Source: Bacillus sp. OK048 (GTDB lineage: Bacteria > Bacillota > Bacilli > Bacillales > Cytobacillaceae). Taken from it: a DNA stretch of 64,000 nucleotides. Below are positions 45,012 through 53,949 of the stretch, one piece after another; within the stretch, counting starts at the first letter, position 1; every line of letters begins with the position of its first letter. The stretch spans positions 1 to 64,000 of the forward strand of contig NZ_FNHN01000015.1 of assembly GCF_900103525.1 (NCBI RefSeq), in the 5' to 3' direction. The notes under the pieces are model-generated. The model was not told the DNA's origin, ran no database searches, and saw only the letters and a list, made by a program, of their open reading frames with translations. The translations under genes were made by a program, and so were the position numbers.

Positions 45012-45581
45012 CTATTTGTATAGACTAAAATATTCGTAGTTGGAACCAATAGCTTTAAAGTAATTATCATCTATCCCATTCGTTTGCGCATTGATCAATC
45101 CCCAATTTTCAGCCTCTTTAGGGGATAAAGTTGTTCCAGCATAATATGCTTCCAAAACTTTACGATTACTTTGTACTACATTGTCTTTTATGACCGAAAT
45201 ACTTCTTTTATTATTTTCCTTGATAAGTTTAATTTCATTTTTTATTTTATTTACTGTGTAACTAGAGTAATTCTGTCTAGCTTGATGAATGAGAAAATGA
45301 GAGGTTGGTACCGCGTATCTCTCTTCCCCCCCACAGTATAAGGAGATAGCTGCAGATTCAACAAATCCAACGTTAAAAGTAATGATCTGAATTTTATCTA
45401 TCATCGATTTAAGGTAATTATATCCTTTTATGCCAGCATCTGTATCGCCACCAGTAGAAGCAATTAATAGAACAACCCTTTCAAATCCATTTACTGCTGC
45501 CTTCTCTATTTCCAAAATTACTTGATTGATTAAGGTATCTTCTATTTTACTGAAGTATTCAACTACAAGGGTTTTTTTCAT
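45012..45581 (-). CDS. ClpP-like serine protease paralogue 1
   Basis: 189 residues and closer to ClpP than paralogue 2: LLIASTGGDTDAGIKGYNYL (about 38-57), nucleophile strand NVGFVESAAISLYCGG with S76, and catalytic His strand VPTSHFLIHQAR with H99 (ClpP has a similar MIHQP). The usual Asp before the SPKEAENWGLIN helix is replaced by Thr in YAGTTLS, so the triad may be atypical. GGCGGTG precedes the ATG. It is not the housekeeping clpP by sequence or context; it lies 118 bases after xseB in the same direction. Confidence 0.75.
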   Translation of the reverse strand: MKKTLVVEYFSKIEDTLINQVILEIEKAAVNGFERVVLLIASTGGDTDAGIKGYNYLKSMIDKIQIITFNVGFVESAAISLYCGGEERYAVPTSHFLIHQARQNYSSYTVNKIKNEIKLIKENNKRSISVIKDNVVQSNRKVLEAYYAGTTLSPKEAENWGLINAQTNGIDDNYFKAIGSNYEYFSLYK

Positions 45582-45699
45582 GAAAATTCACCGCCATTTT
45601 TTTATAGAACCTTATCGAAGCACTTTAATAATTAGAAACAATAGATGCATCCACAAGAGCTTCTAATCTAATTTTGTATTACTTTTGAAAACTTTGTGG

Positions 45700-45930
45700 T
45701 TAATTCCCTACGCTTACCTTCTTTATTTCTCCATTTTCTTCAACTAATTGTGATATTTTTTTTTCTGCTTCCTTGAGTTTTTGATTACATACTTTAAATA
45801 GTTCCATTCCTTTTTGATATAAATCAATCGAGTCCTCTAGAGTAACATTTTCTTCCTCTAGTTTTTCCACTACCTTTTCCATGTCCCTTAATGCTTCTTC
45901 AAACGTTAAACTACTAATATCACTATTCAT
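45700..45930 (-). CDS. xseB: exodeoxyribonuclease VII small subunit
   Basis: 76 residues matching XseB: SLTFEEALRDMEKVVEKLEE and the coiled GMELFKVCNQKLKEAEKKI. XseB wraps the XseA helical arms in exonuclease VII, which degrades single-stranded DNA from both ends. Its start overlaps the xseA stop by 8 bases, so the two are coupled as in housekeeping loci, but here the neighbours are defence genes rather than folD/ispA. Confidence 0.9.
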   Translation of the reverse strand: MNSDISSLTFEEALRDMEKVVEKLEEENVTLEDSIDLYQKGMELFKVCNQKLKEAEKKISQLVEENGEIKKVSVGN

Positions 45931-47419
45931 CCGTTTCTCCTCCTTCTACCTTTTCAACCTTACATATTGCATAATTATTTTCGAATGATATTTTTATTCG
46001 ATCTCCAGATTTTAATCCTGAAGCATTGTTAATAATAGATTCATCTTTCTGTACAAAAGCGTAGCCTTTACTTAATATCTTAAATGGACTGAGGCCATCA
46101 AATTTTAAACCTAATTCTTTGAGATTTTGTTCTTTTTCTTTCATTACATGATTGTATGTCACTTCCAAAAAGTCGTTTAATATTTTAAGTTTCTCGTATT
46201 CATTTGAGAGCTTTTTTTCAGGATGTGATAATGCTACTTTTTTTAACGTCTCATGTTTTTTTACTTGAGAATGGTTTATTCTTTGGTGGATTGTTATGTT
46301 TAACGTTTTAGCTATTTGTTGCATTTTTTCTTGCGAGGAATGTATTTGGGTTTTCAAATTTACTAGTTTAAAATTATGGTTTAATAAACTTACATTAGCC
46401 TGTTTCTTTTGGATGATTTGTTTCTTTTGATTGTTCAATTTGTTTAAGGTATTCTGCAGGGACTTCTCACCATTATTCACTATCATTTTAGGATGAGAGA
46501 TTTTTAACATTCGATTAAAACTTGTTAATTGGTTTTCTTTTGCTTTTAGTATTCTATTTTTTCCATTGTTCATTTTAGAAAAAAGAGTCTTTACTTGCCC
46601 GGTTAAATCATTATATGTTATGGGTGTGGCAAGTTCTCCAGCAGCCGTTGGTGTAGATGCCCTAATATCTGCAACAAAATCAGATATTGTATAGTCCGAT
46701 TCATGACCAACTGCAGAAATTACTGGCCAAAGTGATTCTGAAATTTCTCTTGCAACTTCTTCACTGTTAAATGCCCATAAATCTTCTATAGAACCACCAC
46801 CACGTCCCAAAATAAGAAGGTCAATGTCATTGTATTGTTTCATTATCTTAAGACCACCAATAATCGATGCTGGAGCTGAACTCCCTTGTACGGTTATAGG
46901 GAAAAGGATAATTTCTGCCATCTTATTTCTTCTTAGAATTGTCTTGACAATATCACTAACCGCATCGCCTTTTGGTGATGTTAATACCCCAATTTTCTTT
47001 GGGAAGTTCGGAATGGCTCGTTTTCTATTTTCATCAAATAATCCCTCATTTTTTAGCTTTTCCTTTAAATCTAAATACTCCTTAAATAATTTACCATTAC
47101 CTGTACTAGACATTTTATTAACGAGGATCTGGTAATTTCCTGTTGGTTTATAAACCGTAATTTTCCCTTCCACTATTACCTCTTGGCCATCCTTTGGGTC
47201 AAATGTTAAGTGTTTATTTTTCCCACTAAACATTACTGCACTAAGTTTGCTATTTTTGTCTTTTAATGTAAAGTACATGTGGCCGGAATGGGTATTTAGG
47301 TTCGAGATTTCACCCTGAATACTTACTTCATGAAATTCCTTTTTTTTATCAATTACATTTTTTATTGCCTCAGTAATTGAACTCACGGTATAGATCGTTC
47401 CATTAATTGAAGTTGCCAA
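45923..47419 (-). CDS. xseA: exodeoxyribonuclease VII large subunit (accessory copy)
   Basis: About 498 residues. OB-fold DNA-binding domain (about 20-105: VSIQGEISNLNTHSGHMYFT), catalytic domain with GVLTSPKGDAVSDI, GRGGGSIEDLWAFN near 205 and AVGHESDYTISDF near 240, a long coiled-coil arm (about 265-420), and a C-terminal SPFKILSKGYAFV cap. All catalytic residues are present. I chose the TTG at 47419 (GAAAGAGAG upstream); an earlier TTG at 47455 has no ribosome binding site. The genomic context is non-standard, which points to a horizontally acquired copy serving the operon. Confidence 0.9.
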   Translation of the reverse strand: MATSINGTIYTVSSITEAIKNVIDKKKEFHEVSIQGEISNLNTHSGHMYFTLKDKNSKLSAVMFSGKNKHLTFDPKDGQEVIVEGKITVYKPTGNYQILVNKMSSTGNGKLFKEYLDLKEKLKNEGLFDENRKRAIPNFPKKIGVLTSPKGDAVSDIVKTILRRNKMAEIILFPITVQGSSAPASIIGGLKIMKQYNDIDLLILGRGGGSIEDLWAFNSEEVAREISESLWPVISAVGHESDYTISDFVADIRASTPTAAGELATPITYNDLTGQVKTLFSKMNNGKNRILKAKENQLTSFNRMLKISHPKMIVNNGEKSLQNTLNKLNNQKKQIIQKKQANVSLLNHNFKLVNLKTQIHSSQEKMQQIAKTLNITIHQRINHSQVKKHETLKKVALSHPEKKLSNEYEKLKILNDFLEVTYNHVMKEKEQNLKELGLKFDGLSPFKILSKGYAFVQKDESIINNASGLKSGDRIKISFENNYAICKVEKVEGGETDE

Positions 47420-47477
47420 GTTAGCACTCTCTTTCCAAAAAAGTATTATGATCAATATATATCACTAAAAATATATA

Positions 47478-48953
47478 TCACTCATCGTGTCTGATTTCGG
47501 CTAATTTTTGCCATAATCGCACCATAGCTATAGTATCGAGTTTACAATATGAAAGCAGGTCTGTGCGTATTGTTTCAATCTCTTCTGGAGTTCGCAAATG
47601 TAATGTTTCATAAACCTCCATTGCCATCGAACCATTTTGTATAGTTAACTTATGATAATCGAGCTCTGCAATTCCAGGAAGTAGTGCCGGTAGAACATTT
47701 TTAATAGAAGAACTCCCCTTCATTTCGTTCCTATAGACCCACTTCTTCTCAAATGGAATCATTAAATCTACGATATTATCATGAATGTTCATCAAATGAT
47801 CGGCCAAATCTGGAAAGGATTCCGCCAAGTTTTTTAGAACCATTTTTTCAAATTTCTGATTATAGACAATAGAACAAACATCAAGTGGAATATCTTCTAC
47901 TAATCTTTCAGCAAGGTCTCTCCTTGGATCTTTCCCAGCTGTTGCAAGAAATTCTCTATGTTCTTCAAGAGAATTTTCATCTTCCAATATATGTAGACTA
48001 TATTGAAAAGGTATTTGTTGATAGGGTTTGACTCCTTTAAATAATGGGATGGGCTGCTGAAAGGTCTCAAAATCCAGAAAATATAATGGAAAGTGAAATT
48101 GCGACATAAATTCTGTGATTACCGCTTTATTAATTATGTCTTTATTTTCTTTTAGAGCAGTTACTTGAATTTGTTGTGTTTTAGTTAATTTGTATTCATC
48201 TGGGATATCTTCAATTTTTAATATTCCGCTTTGATACAAATCAAATTTTTTCTTGCCGATTCTGGCAAGGTTAAATACAGAATAACTAGGGATGTGACTC
48301 CAGCATAGGTCTATAAAAATGCATGGATTATCATCTTTCGCATATTTCTCGCAGTGGTTACCAATATCATATTTATAGCTGCGCTGGCCTACGATGCTTT
48401 TCATCGTAACAATATCTTTGTCTACTGTTGGTAGTAGTGCCGCAGTTTCATCTGTAACGTCAGCAATGGTAAATAGTGAATTTAAATCAAGTTTACCTTC
48501 TCTAGCATATTCCTTGTTGAGGTAGACTAAATTGACACTTTTAATCGGAAGATTGTTTTGAAGAACAAAAGTTTGAATTGCAAGATCATCCAGGAACTTT
48601 GCCTTCATTCGGGTAGAAGATTTGACTTCATACAAGTGCCAACCATCACTATTACGAGTTAAAATATCACATCTTACCAGTAAGCCATTATAGACGAAAG
48701 TTCCCTCGTAGATAATTGACACACCCTTACTAATAAGTTCATTTGTTTCTTGCATCATTTTTTGATGACTTTGATAATTAACAAGATTCCCACCCGGAAA
48801 TAAACCTCGTGCAACTCTATTAACCATATTCCCTTTATCTATAGTAGTAGAATTAGAAGAATTGTTTTTGGATATGCATTGATCGGGATTATTCTTTAAC
48901 CAATAGGCTTTGGGGCATTGCTTAAACGCTAGATAATCTGTTTTTGTTAGCAT
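47478..48953 (-). CDS. DUF2779 nuclease (Cas4-like plus DEDD exonuclease)
   Basis: 491 residues. The N-terminal half is Cas4/RecB-like: CPKAYWLKNN near 13, VRCDILTR and LYEVKSST near 108 (D...ExK), and a Cys-rich PCIFIDLCW near 212 that could hold an iron-sulphur cluster. The C-terminal half is a DEDD-family exonuclease with YFLDFETFQQPI near 295 and a distal NIVDLMIPF. DUF2779 proteins combine two nuclease folds and are probably DNA-processing enzymes. AAGGAG precedes the ATG; xseA starts about 60 bases downstream on the same strand. Confidence 0.8.
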   Translation of the reverse strand: MLTKTDYLAFKQCPKAYWLKNNPDQCISKNNSSNSTTIDKGNMVNRVARGLFPGGNLVNYQSHQKMMQETNELISKGVSIIYEGTFVYNGLLVRCDILTRNSDGWHLYEVKSSTRMKAKFLDDLAIQTFVLQNNLPIKSVNLVYLNKEYAREGKLDLNSLFTIADVTDETAALLPTVDKDIVTMKSIVGQRSYKYDIGNHCEKYAKDDNPCIFIDLCWSHIPSYSVFNLARIGKKKFDLYQSGILKIEDIPDEYKLTKTQQIQVTALKENKDIINKAVITEFMSQFHFPLYFLDFETFQQPIPLFKGVKPYQQIPFQYSLHILEDENSLEEHREFLATAGKDPRRDLAERLVEDIPLDVCSIVYNQKFEKMVLKNLAESFPDLADHLMNIHDNIVDLMIPFEKKWVYRNEMKGSSSIKNVLPALLPGIAELDYHKLTIQNGSMAMEVYETLHLRTPEEIETIRTDLLSYCKLDTIAMVRLWQKLAEIRHDE

Positions 48954-48994
48954 ATATTCTCCTTATTTTCCATTGATTTCTTTGGAAGACCAAC

Positions 48995-49465
48995 TTAAAC
49001 CTTTGCAGTAACAAGTTCATCATATCTATTCAATACATCGGCAATTACCTCATTCACGATCTCTTCGGCATTTTGTTTATTCCAACTTCTTACAATGCGG
49101 ATATTATCCGTAGCGAAATCATCCTTTATATTTGATATTAATAACTCATGAATTGATTGTGGAATATTTCCAATATACCTTTTTATTTCCTTTTCACATT
49201 GTTCATAAAACGGTTGTGGGATTTGGAGATAAAAGTTATCCTCATTGCAAATAACTTCCACCAAATCATTAGTCTGATAAGAAATTGCATGTTGTTCTAA
49301 TGCATAACAAATATCTTTAATTGTCATTGGAACGCTCTCCACACGAAGTAAAGCCGTTCTACAATAATATTTCTTTTCAATTATTACTCCACTATTTGAA
49401 TAGTAGGTGATTTGCTTTTCACAATTACAATCATTACCACACTTTAATCCTATTAATATTTCCAT
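48995..49465 (-). CDS. unknown protein, first gene of the ExoVII/ClpP operon
   Basis: 156 residues, unrecognised. It opens with a Cys-rich stretch (LKCGNDCNCEKQITYYSN, Cys at about 9, 13, 15) that may bind metal, followed by a helical, acidic body. AAGGAGG is a strong ribosome binding site 5 bases before the ATG. It lies 41 bases upstream of the DUF2779 gene on the same strand and is probably the operon leader; it could be a sensor or adaptor. Nothing in the sequence proves that. Confidence 0.6.
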   Translation of the reverse strand: MEILIGLKCGNDCNCEKQITYYSNSGVIIEKKYYCRTALLRVESVPMTIKDICYALEQHAISYQTNDLVEVICNEDNFYLQIPQPFYEQCEKEIKRYIGNIPQSIHELLISNIKDDFATDNIRIVRSWNKQNAEEIVNEVIADVLNRYDELVTAKV

Positions 49466-49709
49466 AACAGACCTCCTTGACTTAATACTCCTACAAATGG
49501 ACTATTAAGAATATATGCTGGTCTACCTAATTTAGTATCTATTTTTCAGTTATTTCCAGTTTTCCTCCAATAATCTTCGTTAATACAATTAATACAGACC
49601 CAAAAAACAAAGATAGCAGTCAATTTGACTACTATCATTTTCTTAAGAGGAAAATAATAGATGATCAGCCAGACAGCTATTATTCCTCCCTATTGTATAA
49701 ATAATAACT

Positions 49710-49747
49710 ACAAGGAAGCATTTGCCAACCGGCAGATGCTTCCTTGT
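49710..49747. terminator. perfect hairpin, GGAAGCAT type, copy 1
   Basis: ACAAGGAAGCAT pairs with ATGCTTCCTTGT across a 14-base loop. No clear gene ends here. A related hairpin with GGAAGCATC/GATGCTTCC lies at 50110-50136. Confidence 0.55.
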
Positions 49748-49813
49748 AAAGAAATTATGCCAATCGTACTTGTACAGTACACACTAGACGGTTACAACGT
49801 TTAGTTCTTTTAA

Positions 49814-50060
49814 CTAATAAAAGGAACTATCAGTCGTTACTGCTATCATTAGTTTTATCAAGCGATAATGATGCGTGAAGAATATGATTTGCGTGTGTTT
49901 TGATAGTTCCAGTAATACTTTTAATGTTTATTTTGATCTTTCGTCGTCAAAGTGGACGAGGATATCATCCACGATGAATGGGATTTGTTCATTGTCTTTT
50001 ACATAATGTTCGATGCTTGCAATCCGTAAGCAGGGTATAATTGATCGGTAGTCTAATTAC
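49814..50060 (-). pseudogene. C-terminal remnant of a YhaN/SMC-type ATPase
   Basis: Minus-strand frame reads CLRIASIEHYVKDNEQIPFI, VDDILVHFDDERSK, then in-frame TAA, then TLKVLLELSKHTQIIFFTHH. PFIVDDILVHFDDERS is the Walker B/D-loop signature of YhaN-like and SbcC-like ATPases. Only the last 80 residues remain. It shows that such an ATPase gene once stood between the ExoVII operon and the split nuclease. Confidence 0.65.
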
Positions 50061-50109
50061 GAACTGTTTTGCGAAATTTCATATCAAAAAGTAATAAATA
50101 TAGTTAATT

Positions 50110-50136
50110 GGAAGCATCTAAATTTTGGATGCTTCC
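50110..50136. repeat. GGAAGCAT-type hairpin, copy 2
   Basis: GGAAGCATC (50110-50118) pairs with GATGCTTCC (50128-50136). Same stem core as the hairpin at 49710. Confidence 0.5.
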
Positions 50137-50243
50137 TCCATGCTAGAATGATTATTGCAGGAGTATGCGAAACAGAACCTCCCTTTCAGTAGCTCTATCA
50201 TCGGAAAATAGGAGTGAATCTTGAAAAAGTATTTTTTACATGG

Positions 50244-50510
50244 CTAAGCTTCTCTGCAATTCAAGCATATTACCCGCACACAGGTCACTAAAATTACATA
50301 TAAGATAACATTCCTGTTCTTTAGCTTCATCAGCCTCATTAATTGCTGTTGTGTTGGATCAGTTCTAACTGGTACATAAGGTACATTTCTAACATTATCT
50401 TGATTAATCTGAGAGGTATAAGCTAGGATATTGGGGCTGCAGCTGCCGGGATTAGCCATAACAACCAAGGCATTAGAAAGATTTTGTACATTCCGAAATT
50501 AAATGAAAAA
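50244..50510 (-). pseudogene. remnant with MANPGSCSP motif
   Basis: Minus-strand frame reads FRNVQNLSNALVVMANPGSC, SPNILAYTSQINQDN, PVRTDPTQQ and then drifts into another frame (INEADEAKEQECYLICNFSD). LVVMANPGSCSP is reminiscent of the DUF1643 opening (LFILMNPS). No start codon or upstream domain, so probably a degraded fragment. Confidence 0.35.
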
Positions 50511-50608
50511 ATAGCACAATATTATTTCAGATTTCCTCACGAATTAAATTGGAAAAGAGTATCTGGAATATTGTGCTCGTTTACAATCAACATCTAATAA
50601 TTTTTATT

Positions 50609-51648
50609 TTAATGTATTAGTTTACTACTATCTAATAATTCGTATAACTTAAAATATGTATGGCTTTGACGCCTTGGTGCTTTAGGTTTATGACTCAAGA
50701 TTACTTTCTCGTCATTTGATAATATATAAAAGTGTAGCTTTACCCTAGCCCATTTTTCCTTTTTTATCATTTCATAATAATCAATTATTCTATCGGCATA
50801 CATGGGATATGTTCTTTTTACTATAGTACTAAATGAAGGTAAATCTACATCAATTATAAGAATATCATCAATCTTATAAAGGGTGTCCATTACACCTCCT
50901 CTTGCTCTGAAAGTAATAAACATAGCATCCTTATAACTATAAGAGTCTGGACATGAGTGAATATTATACTTCAGTATTGCTTTTATTGTATTCTTTGCAC
51001 CAACAGAAAGTACTTCTTCTTCATAAAAAAACATGATCTTTTTCACTCCAATAATCGATTTTAGAAACTCATCCAAAAGAGTATATTCATGTATAGATTC
51101 TACTTTGTTTTTAATCTTATTTTTAGTTTCCACTAAAACCTTTACAATTTCAGTCCAGGTTAAACTTAGAAAGTTTTTTTTGAGTAATAATTTATTTTTA
51201 GTTAAAGCAATCACGATTTTGGGCTTACTTGCAAAGTCTGGAAAGTTTTTTTAGTTAGATATTTTGAGAGTTGTTTTTCAATAGTTTTTCCCTTCGCAGT
51301 AACATCTAAGCCTTTAGCTTCAATAACAATTGTTAGTTGGGGCTGATCAGATCTATAGAAGGTGATTGTAATGTCTCTCCTATATTTTCCATCAATAGAC
51401 AACATCTCCCCATCAATTCTAATATAATCGCAATCTTTAATATATTTTCCTATTTTCCCCTTTATTTGTGGTAGTGAAAATAACTGTTGCCGAAATTCCG
51501 GACAGTGAGTAAGTATATAAGCTAAACTTTTAGTTTGTTTTGTTTCAGTATTCTTACCAGACACCATTTCAAAGAAACTAGTGTCTCCACCTAGACTTGC
51601 TCCTTTTTTATACAGTTTAAAACCAGCTGACATATTCTTAACTTTCAT
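50609..51648 (-). pseudogene. PD-(D/E)XK nuclease gene split at an A7 run
   Basis: The first frame (51211-51648) carries the nuclease core: CDYIRIDGEMLSIDGKYRRD and TIVIEAKGLDV, then KQLSKYLTKK and a stop after 145 residues. The second (50609-51214) continues in the -1 frame: NFPDFASKPKIVIALTKNKL. The junction is a run of seven A on the coding strand (51246-51252). Joined, the protein is about 345 residues. This could be a homopolymer frameshift, a sequence error, or a programmed -1 slip on A AAA AAA. The family is not named; the C-terminal domain (RGGVMDTLYKIDDILIIDVD) is unfamiliar. Confidence 0.65.
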
Positions 51649-52101
51649 AAATTTTCTCCCTATTAATTAAAAGTAGTTATAGTGCTATTTGAAGTAAATT
51701 GTCTTTTTAACAAAATTTATGTTTACTAGAAATTCTTCTGTAATATAAGTCTTAGTCTTTAATCTTTTTATTAAGCTTAAAAGTTTCAACCCATACTTAC
51801 TAAATAATTTAGCCTAGTGTTTTTTAAAAATGATATGATATGAAAATAATCTATTATATTATGATAGCAAACATTCATCAGTTATTGGAATTCTTTTCAA
51901 AAAGAATGGTAGAAATATGAAAAAGATGAGGATTTTGTAATATGATAAACTTTGGTTAATAAAGAACGATAATTTTAATGAGCAATATCTCCTTCTTACT
52001 TTAGTATCAAGACTTCAAGTTGCCGAAATCAAGTGTCAAGCACCATCCATTTGGTGCCTATCACTCGTCATTTTTAAAAATGCTATGATATGTTGTTCAA
52101 C
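51649..52101. other. gene-free region with dispersed repeat copy B
   Basis: Contains the 16-base repeat CAAGCACCATCCATTT (52037-52052), inverse to copy A at 40963. No gene seen. Confidence 0.5.
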
Positions 52102-52281
52102 CTAATTGCCTATATCTTCAATTAGTTTACTTAAGCTGTCTTTCTGCATTTCCTCTTCAAAATCCAAACCAAAATTCTTATACTCTTCTTCTGTTTCCTT
52201 TTTATGTATTTTAAACCAAAGGAATCTCTCATAGTTTTCTAAACTAATAAATTTTTGAAGGGTATGTCCACTAATCCTCAA
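52102..52281 (-). CDS. short 59-residue protein, unknown
   Basis: A TTG at 52281 follows GGGAGGAAG by 7 bases and opens a 60-codon frame: RISGHTLQKFISLENYERFL, WFKIHKKETEEEYKNF, ending KLIEDIGN and TAG. Charged and helical. It may be a real small gene cut off from its neighbours by the adjacent insertion sequence, or a fragment. Confidence 0.4.
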   Translation of the reverse strand: MRISGHTLQKFISLENYERFLWFKIHKKETEEEYKNFGLDFEEEMQKDSLSKLIEDIGN

Positions 52282-52379
52282 ATTATTACTTCCTCCCTCT
52301 ATAAATGTTGATTTATCAACGGTTTGACCCGTTCGTGGGGTGTCAAAAAAATATTTTTCGACACGCTTCCTAACAATAC

Positions 52380-52660
52380 TTTCATATTATGTGAATCTAT
52401 TCCAACATCTGGGTACGCTTCGTGGTCACTACTGGAAAAAGATGGTAAGTAGTGCTAGTGAATTATGCGATGCACAATGGATCTCTGCGTAACTTATGAT
52501 GACGTACCCTCCCATGTCTCTGGGCATCTAAGTGCCTACATTCCTTCGTTCGGTCTAGTCATAAGGCAGAGGCTAGCGAAGCTCCTTTAGGGACTCAAGG
52601 TCGAATGGAAATAATAGTGCCAGCTTCTCCGTGTCATCCTGTTGTCTAGGTCATTTAAGG
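52380..52660 (-). ncRNA. candidate bridge/seek RNA of the insertion sequence
   Basis: About 280 bases of higher-GC non-coding DNA between the transposase stop (52672) and the inverted repeat, with several self-complementary segments. In the IS110/IS1111 family a structured RNA from the long non-coding end pairs with donor and target DNA and guides the recombinase. Position fits the IS1111 arrangement; strand and exact ends are inferred. Confidence 0.45.
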
Positions 52661-52671
52661 GGATGTAGAAC

Positions 52672-53949
52672 TTACATAGCCTCTGCGAGACTAGGAATAT
52701 CCCTCATCATTCGCTGTGCGTCAAACGCTTTGTGCTTAGTGCTAATTCCATGTAATACTTTTAATAGCTTACCGCATAGAACCACGATGGATTGCTTCTT
52801 GCGTAACGGATTAACCTGACGGTTTGTGTAATACTCGTGTAGCTTTCTAAAGGCTTCATTGTGACGGATCATCGGCATCATTACTCGGAACAGGAGGGCA
52901 CGTAGCTTTCTTCTGCCCCGTTTAGAGATGCGTTTTTGCCCCTTGTGCAGACCGGAGGAATTTTCTCGTAACGTTAATCCCGCAAGTTTGATTAGTTGGC
53001 GTGGATCTTCGTAGTGTGAAAAGCTTCCGATTTCAGCTAATAGGTCAACAATCGTAGTATCTCCAAGCCCTGGAACCGTTGATAGCCATTCGTACTCTAC
53101 AGACGTTTTTACCAGCCCAACTAAGTGCTGTGTAATGCTTTCGATTTCTTGTTCTAACTGATTGAAACGACGAACGCGTGTGGCGATTTCAAAACGGGCC
53201 ATCTCTCGTCCTTCTGTTACTCCGATGGAGTCAGCTGCAACTTCAATCAAACGTGTAGCTTTCGGTTTCTGTGGAGATTTCATCCCCTCTACTTGGCGGT
53301 ACCTAATGAGCACTTCCTCGGGCTGTTTCTGATGAAGATCACTCGGAAAAGGGGTACATTCGAGTGCAGCCAGTGCCATTTTACCGAACTTCGGAAATAC
53401 CTGAGTAAATTCAGGAAAATAGCGATCTAACCATCGAATCATCATGTTTTTGACAGAACCTAGTTCCTCAGTTAACTTGCCTCGAAACGTGGATCCAACG
53501 CGCAACTCTGCTTCCACATCTTTTAAAATCCGTGGATAGCTGAAGCGTCCGTCTTTTATAAGACGAGCAATTACCAACGCATCTTTACGGTCATGTTTGG
53601 TTGGTAGATTATCGTCCAACTCCTTTGACCGTTTGACGTGCATCGGATTCGCCATGACAAGTGGAATGCCTCGTTCCTCAAGAAAATAGGCTAAATTGAG
53701 CCAATAATGTCCAGTAGGTTCAATTCCAACGATGACTTCTGTTTTCTCATCTTCCTTCATCGCTGTCAGAATCCGTTGATAGAAAAGTTCAAAGCCATCA
53801 CGAGATTGAGAAACAGAGAATGATTTTTGGAGCACCCGTCCTCGTTCATCCACAAAACAAGCAAAATGTGTACGCTTCGCAATGTCGATACCGACTACGA
53901 GTGTTTTTTCGGTGACTTGATTTATTTTTTGATTTTGTTTAAAATCCAT
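52672..53949 (-). CDS. IS110-family transposase (DEDD recombinase)
   Basis: About 425 residues. N-terminal DEDD RuvC-like domain: VVGIDIAKRTHFACFVDERG (D near 20), IVGIEPTGHYWLNLA (E near 92), KHDRKDALVIARLI (DxxD near 127-131). C-terminal transposase_20 domain with the serine region STVPGLGDTTIVDLLAEIGS and LAGLTLRENSSGLHKGQKRI. All catalytic residues are present, so the element may be active. I chose the ATG at 53949 (AAGGAGG upstream). Confidence 0.93.
   Translation of the reverse strand: MDFKQNQKINQVTEKTLVVGIDIAKRTHFACFVDERGRVLQKSFSVSQSRDGFELFYQRILTAMKEDEKTEVIVGIEPTGHYWLNLAYFLEERGIPLVMANPMHVKRSKELDDNLPTKHDRKDALVIARLIKDGRFSYPRILKDVEAELRVGSTFRGKLTEELGSVKNMMIRWLDRYFPEFTQVFPKFGKMALAALECTPFPSDLHQKQPEEVLIRYRQVEGMKSPQKPKATRLIEVAADSIGVTEGREMARFEIATRVRRFNQLEQEIESITQHLVGLVKTSVEYEWLSTVPGLGDTTIVDLLAEIGSFSHYEDPRQLIKLAGLTLRENSSGLHKGQKRISKRGRRKLRALLFRVMMPMIRHNEAFRKLHEYYTNRQVNPLRKKQSIVVLCGKLLKVLHGISTKHKAFDAQRMMRDIPSLAEAM

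Noticed and set aside
44412..45581. Housekeeping ClpP
   Set aside because: The catalytic context is altered, there are two tandem diverged copies, and the neighbours are nucleases.
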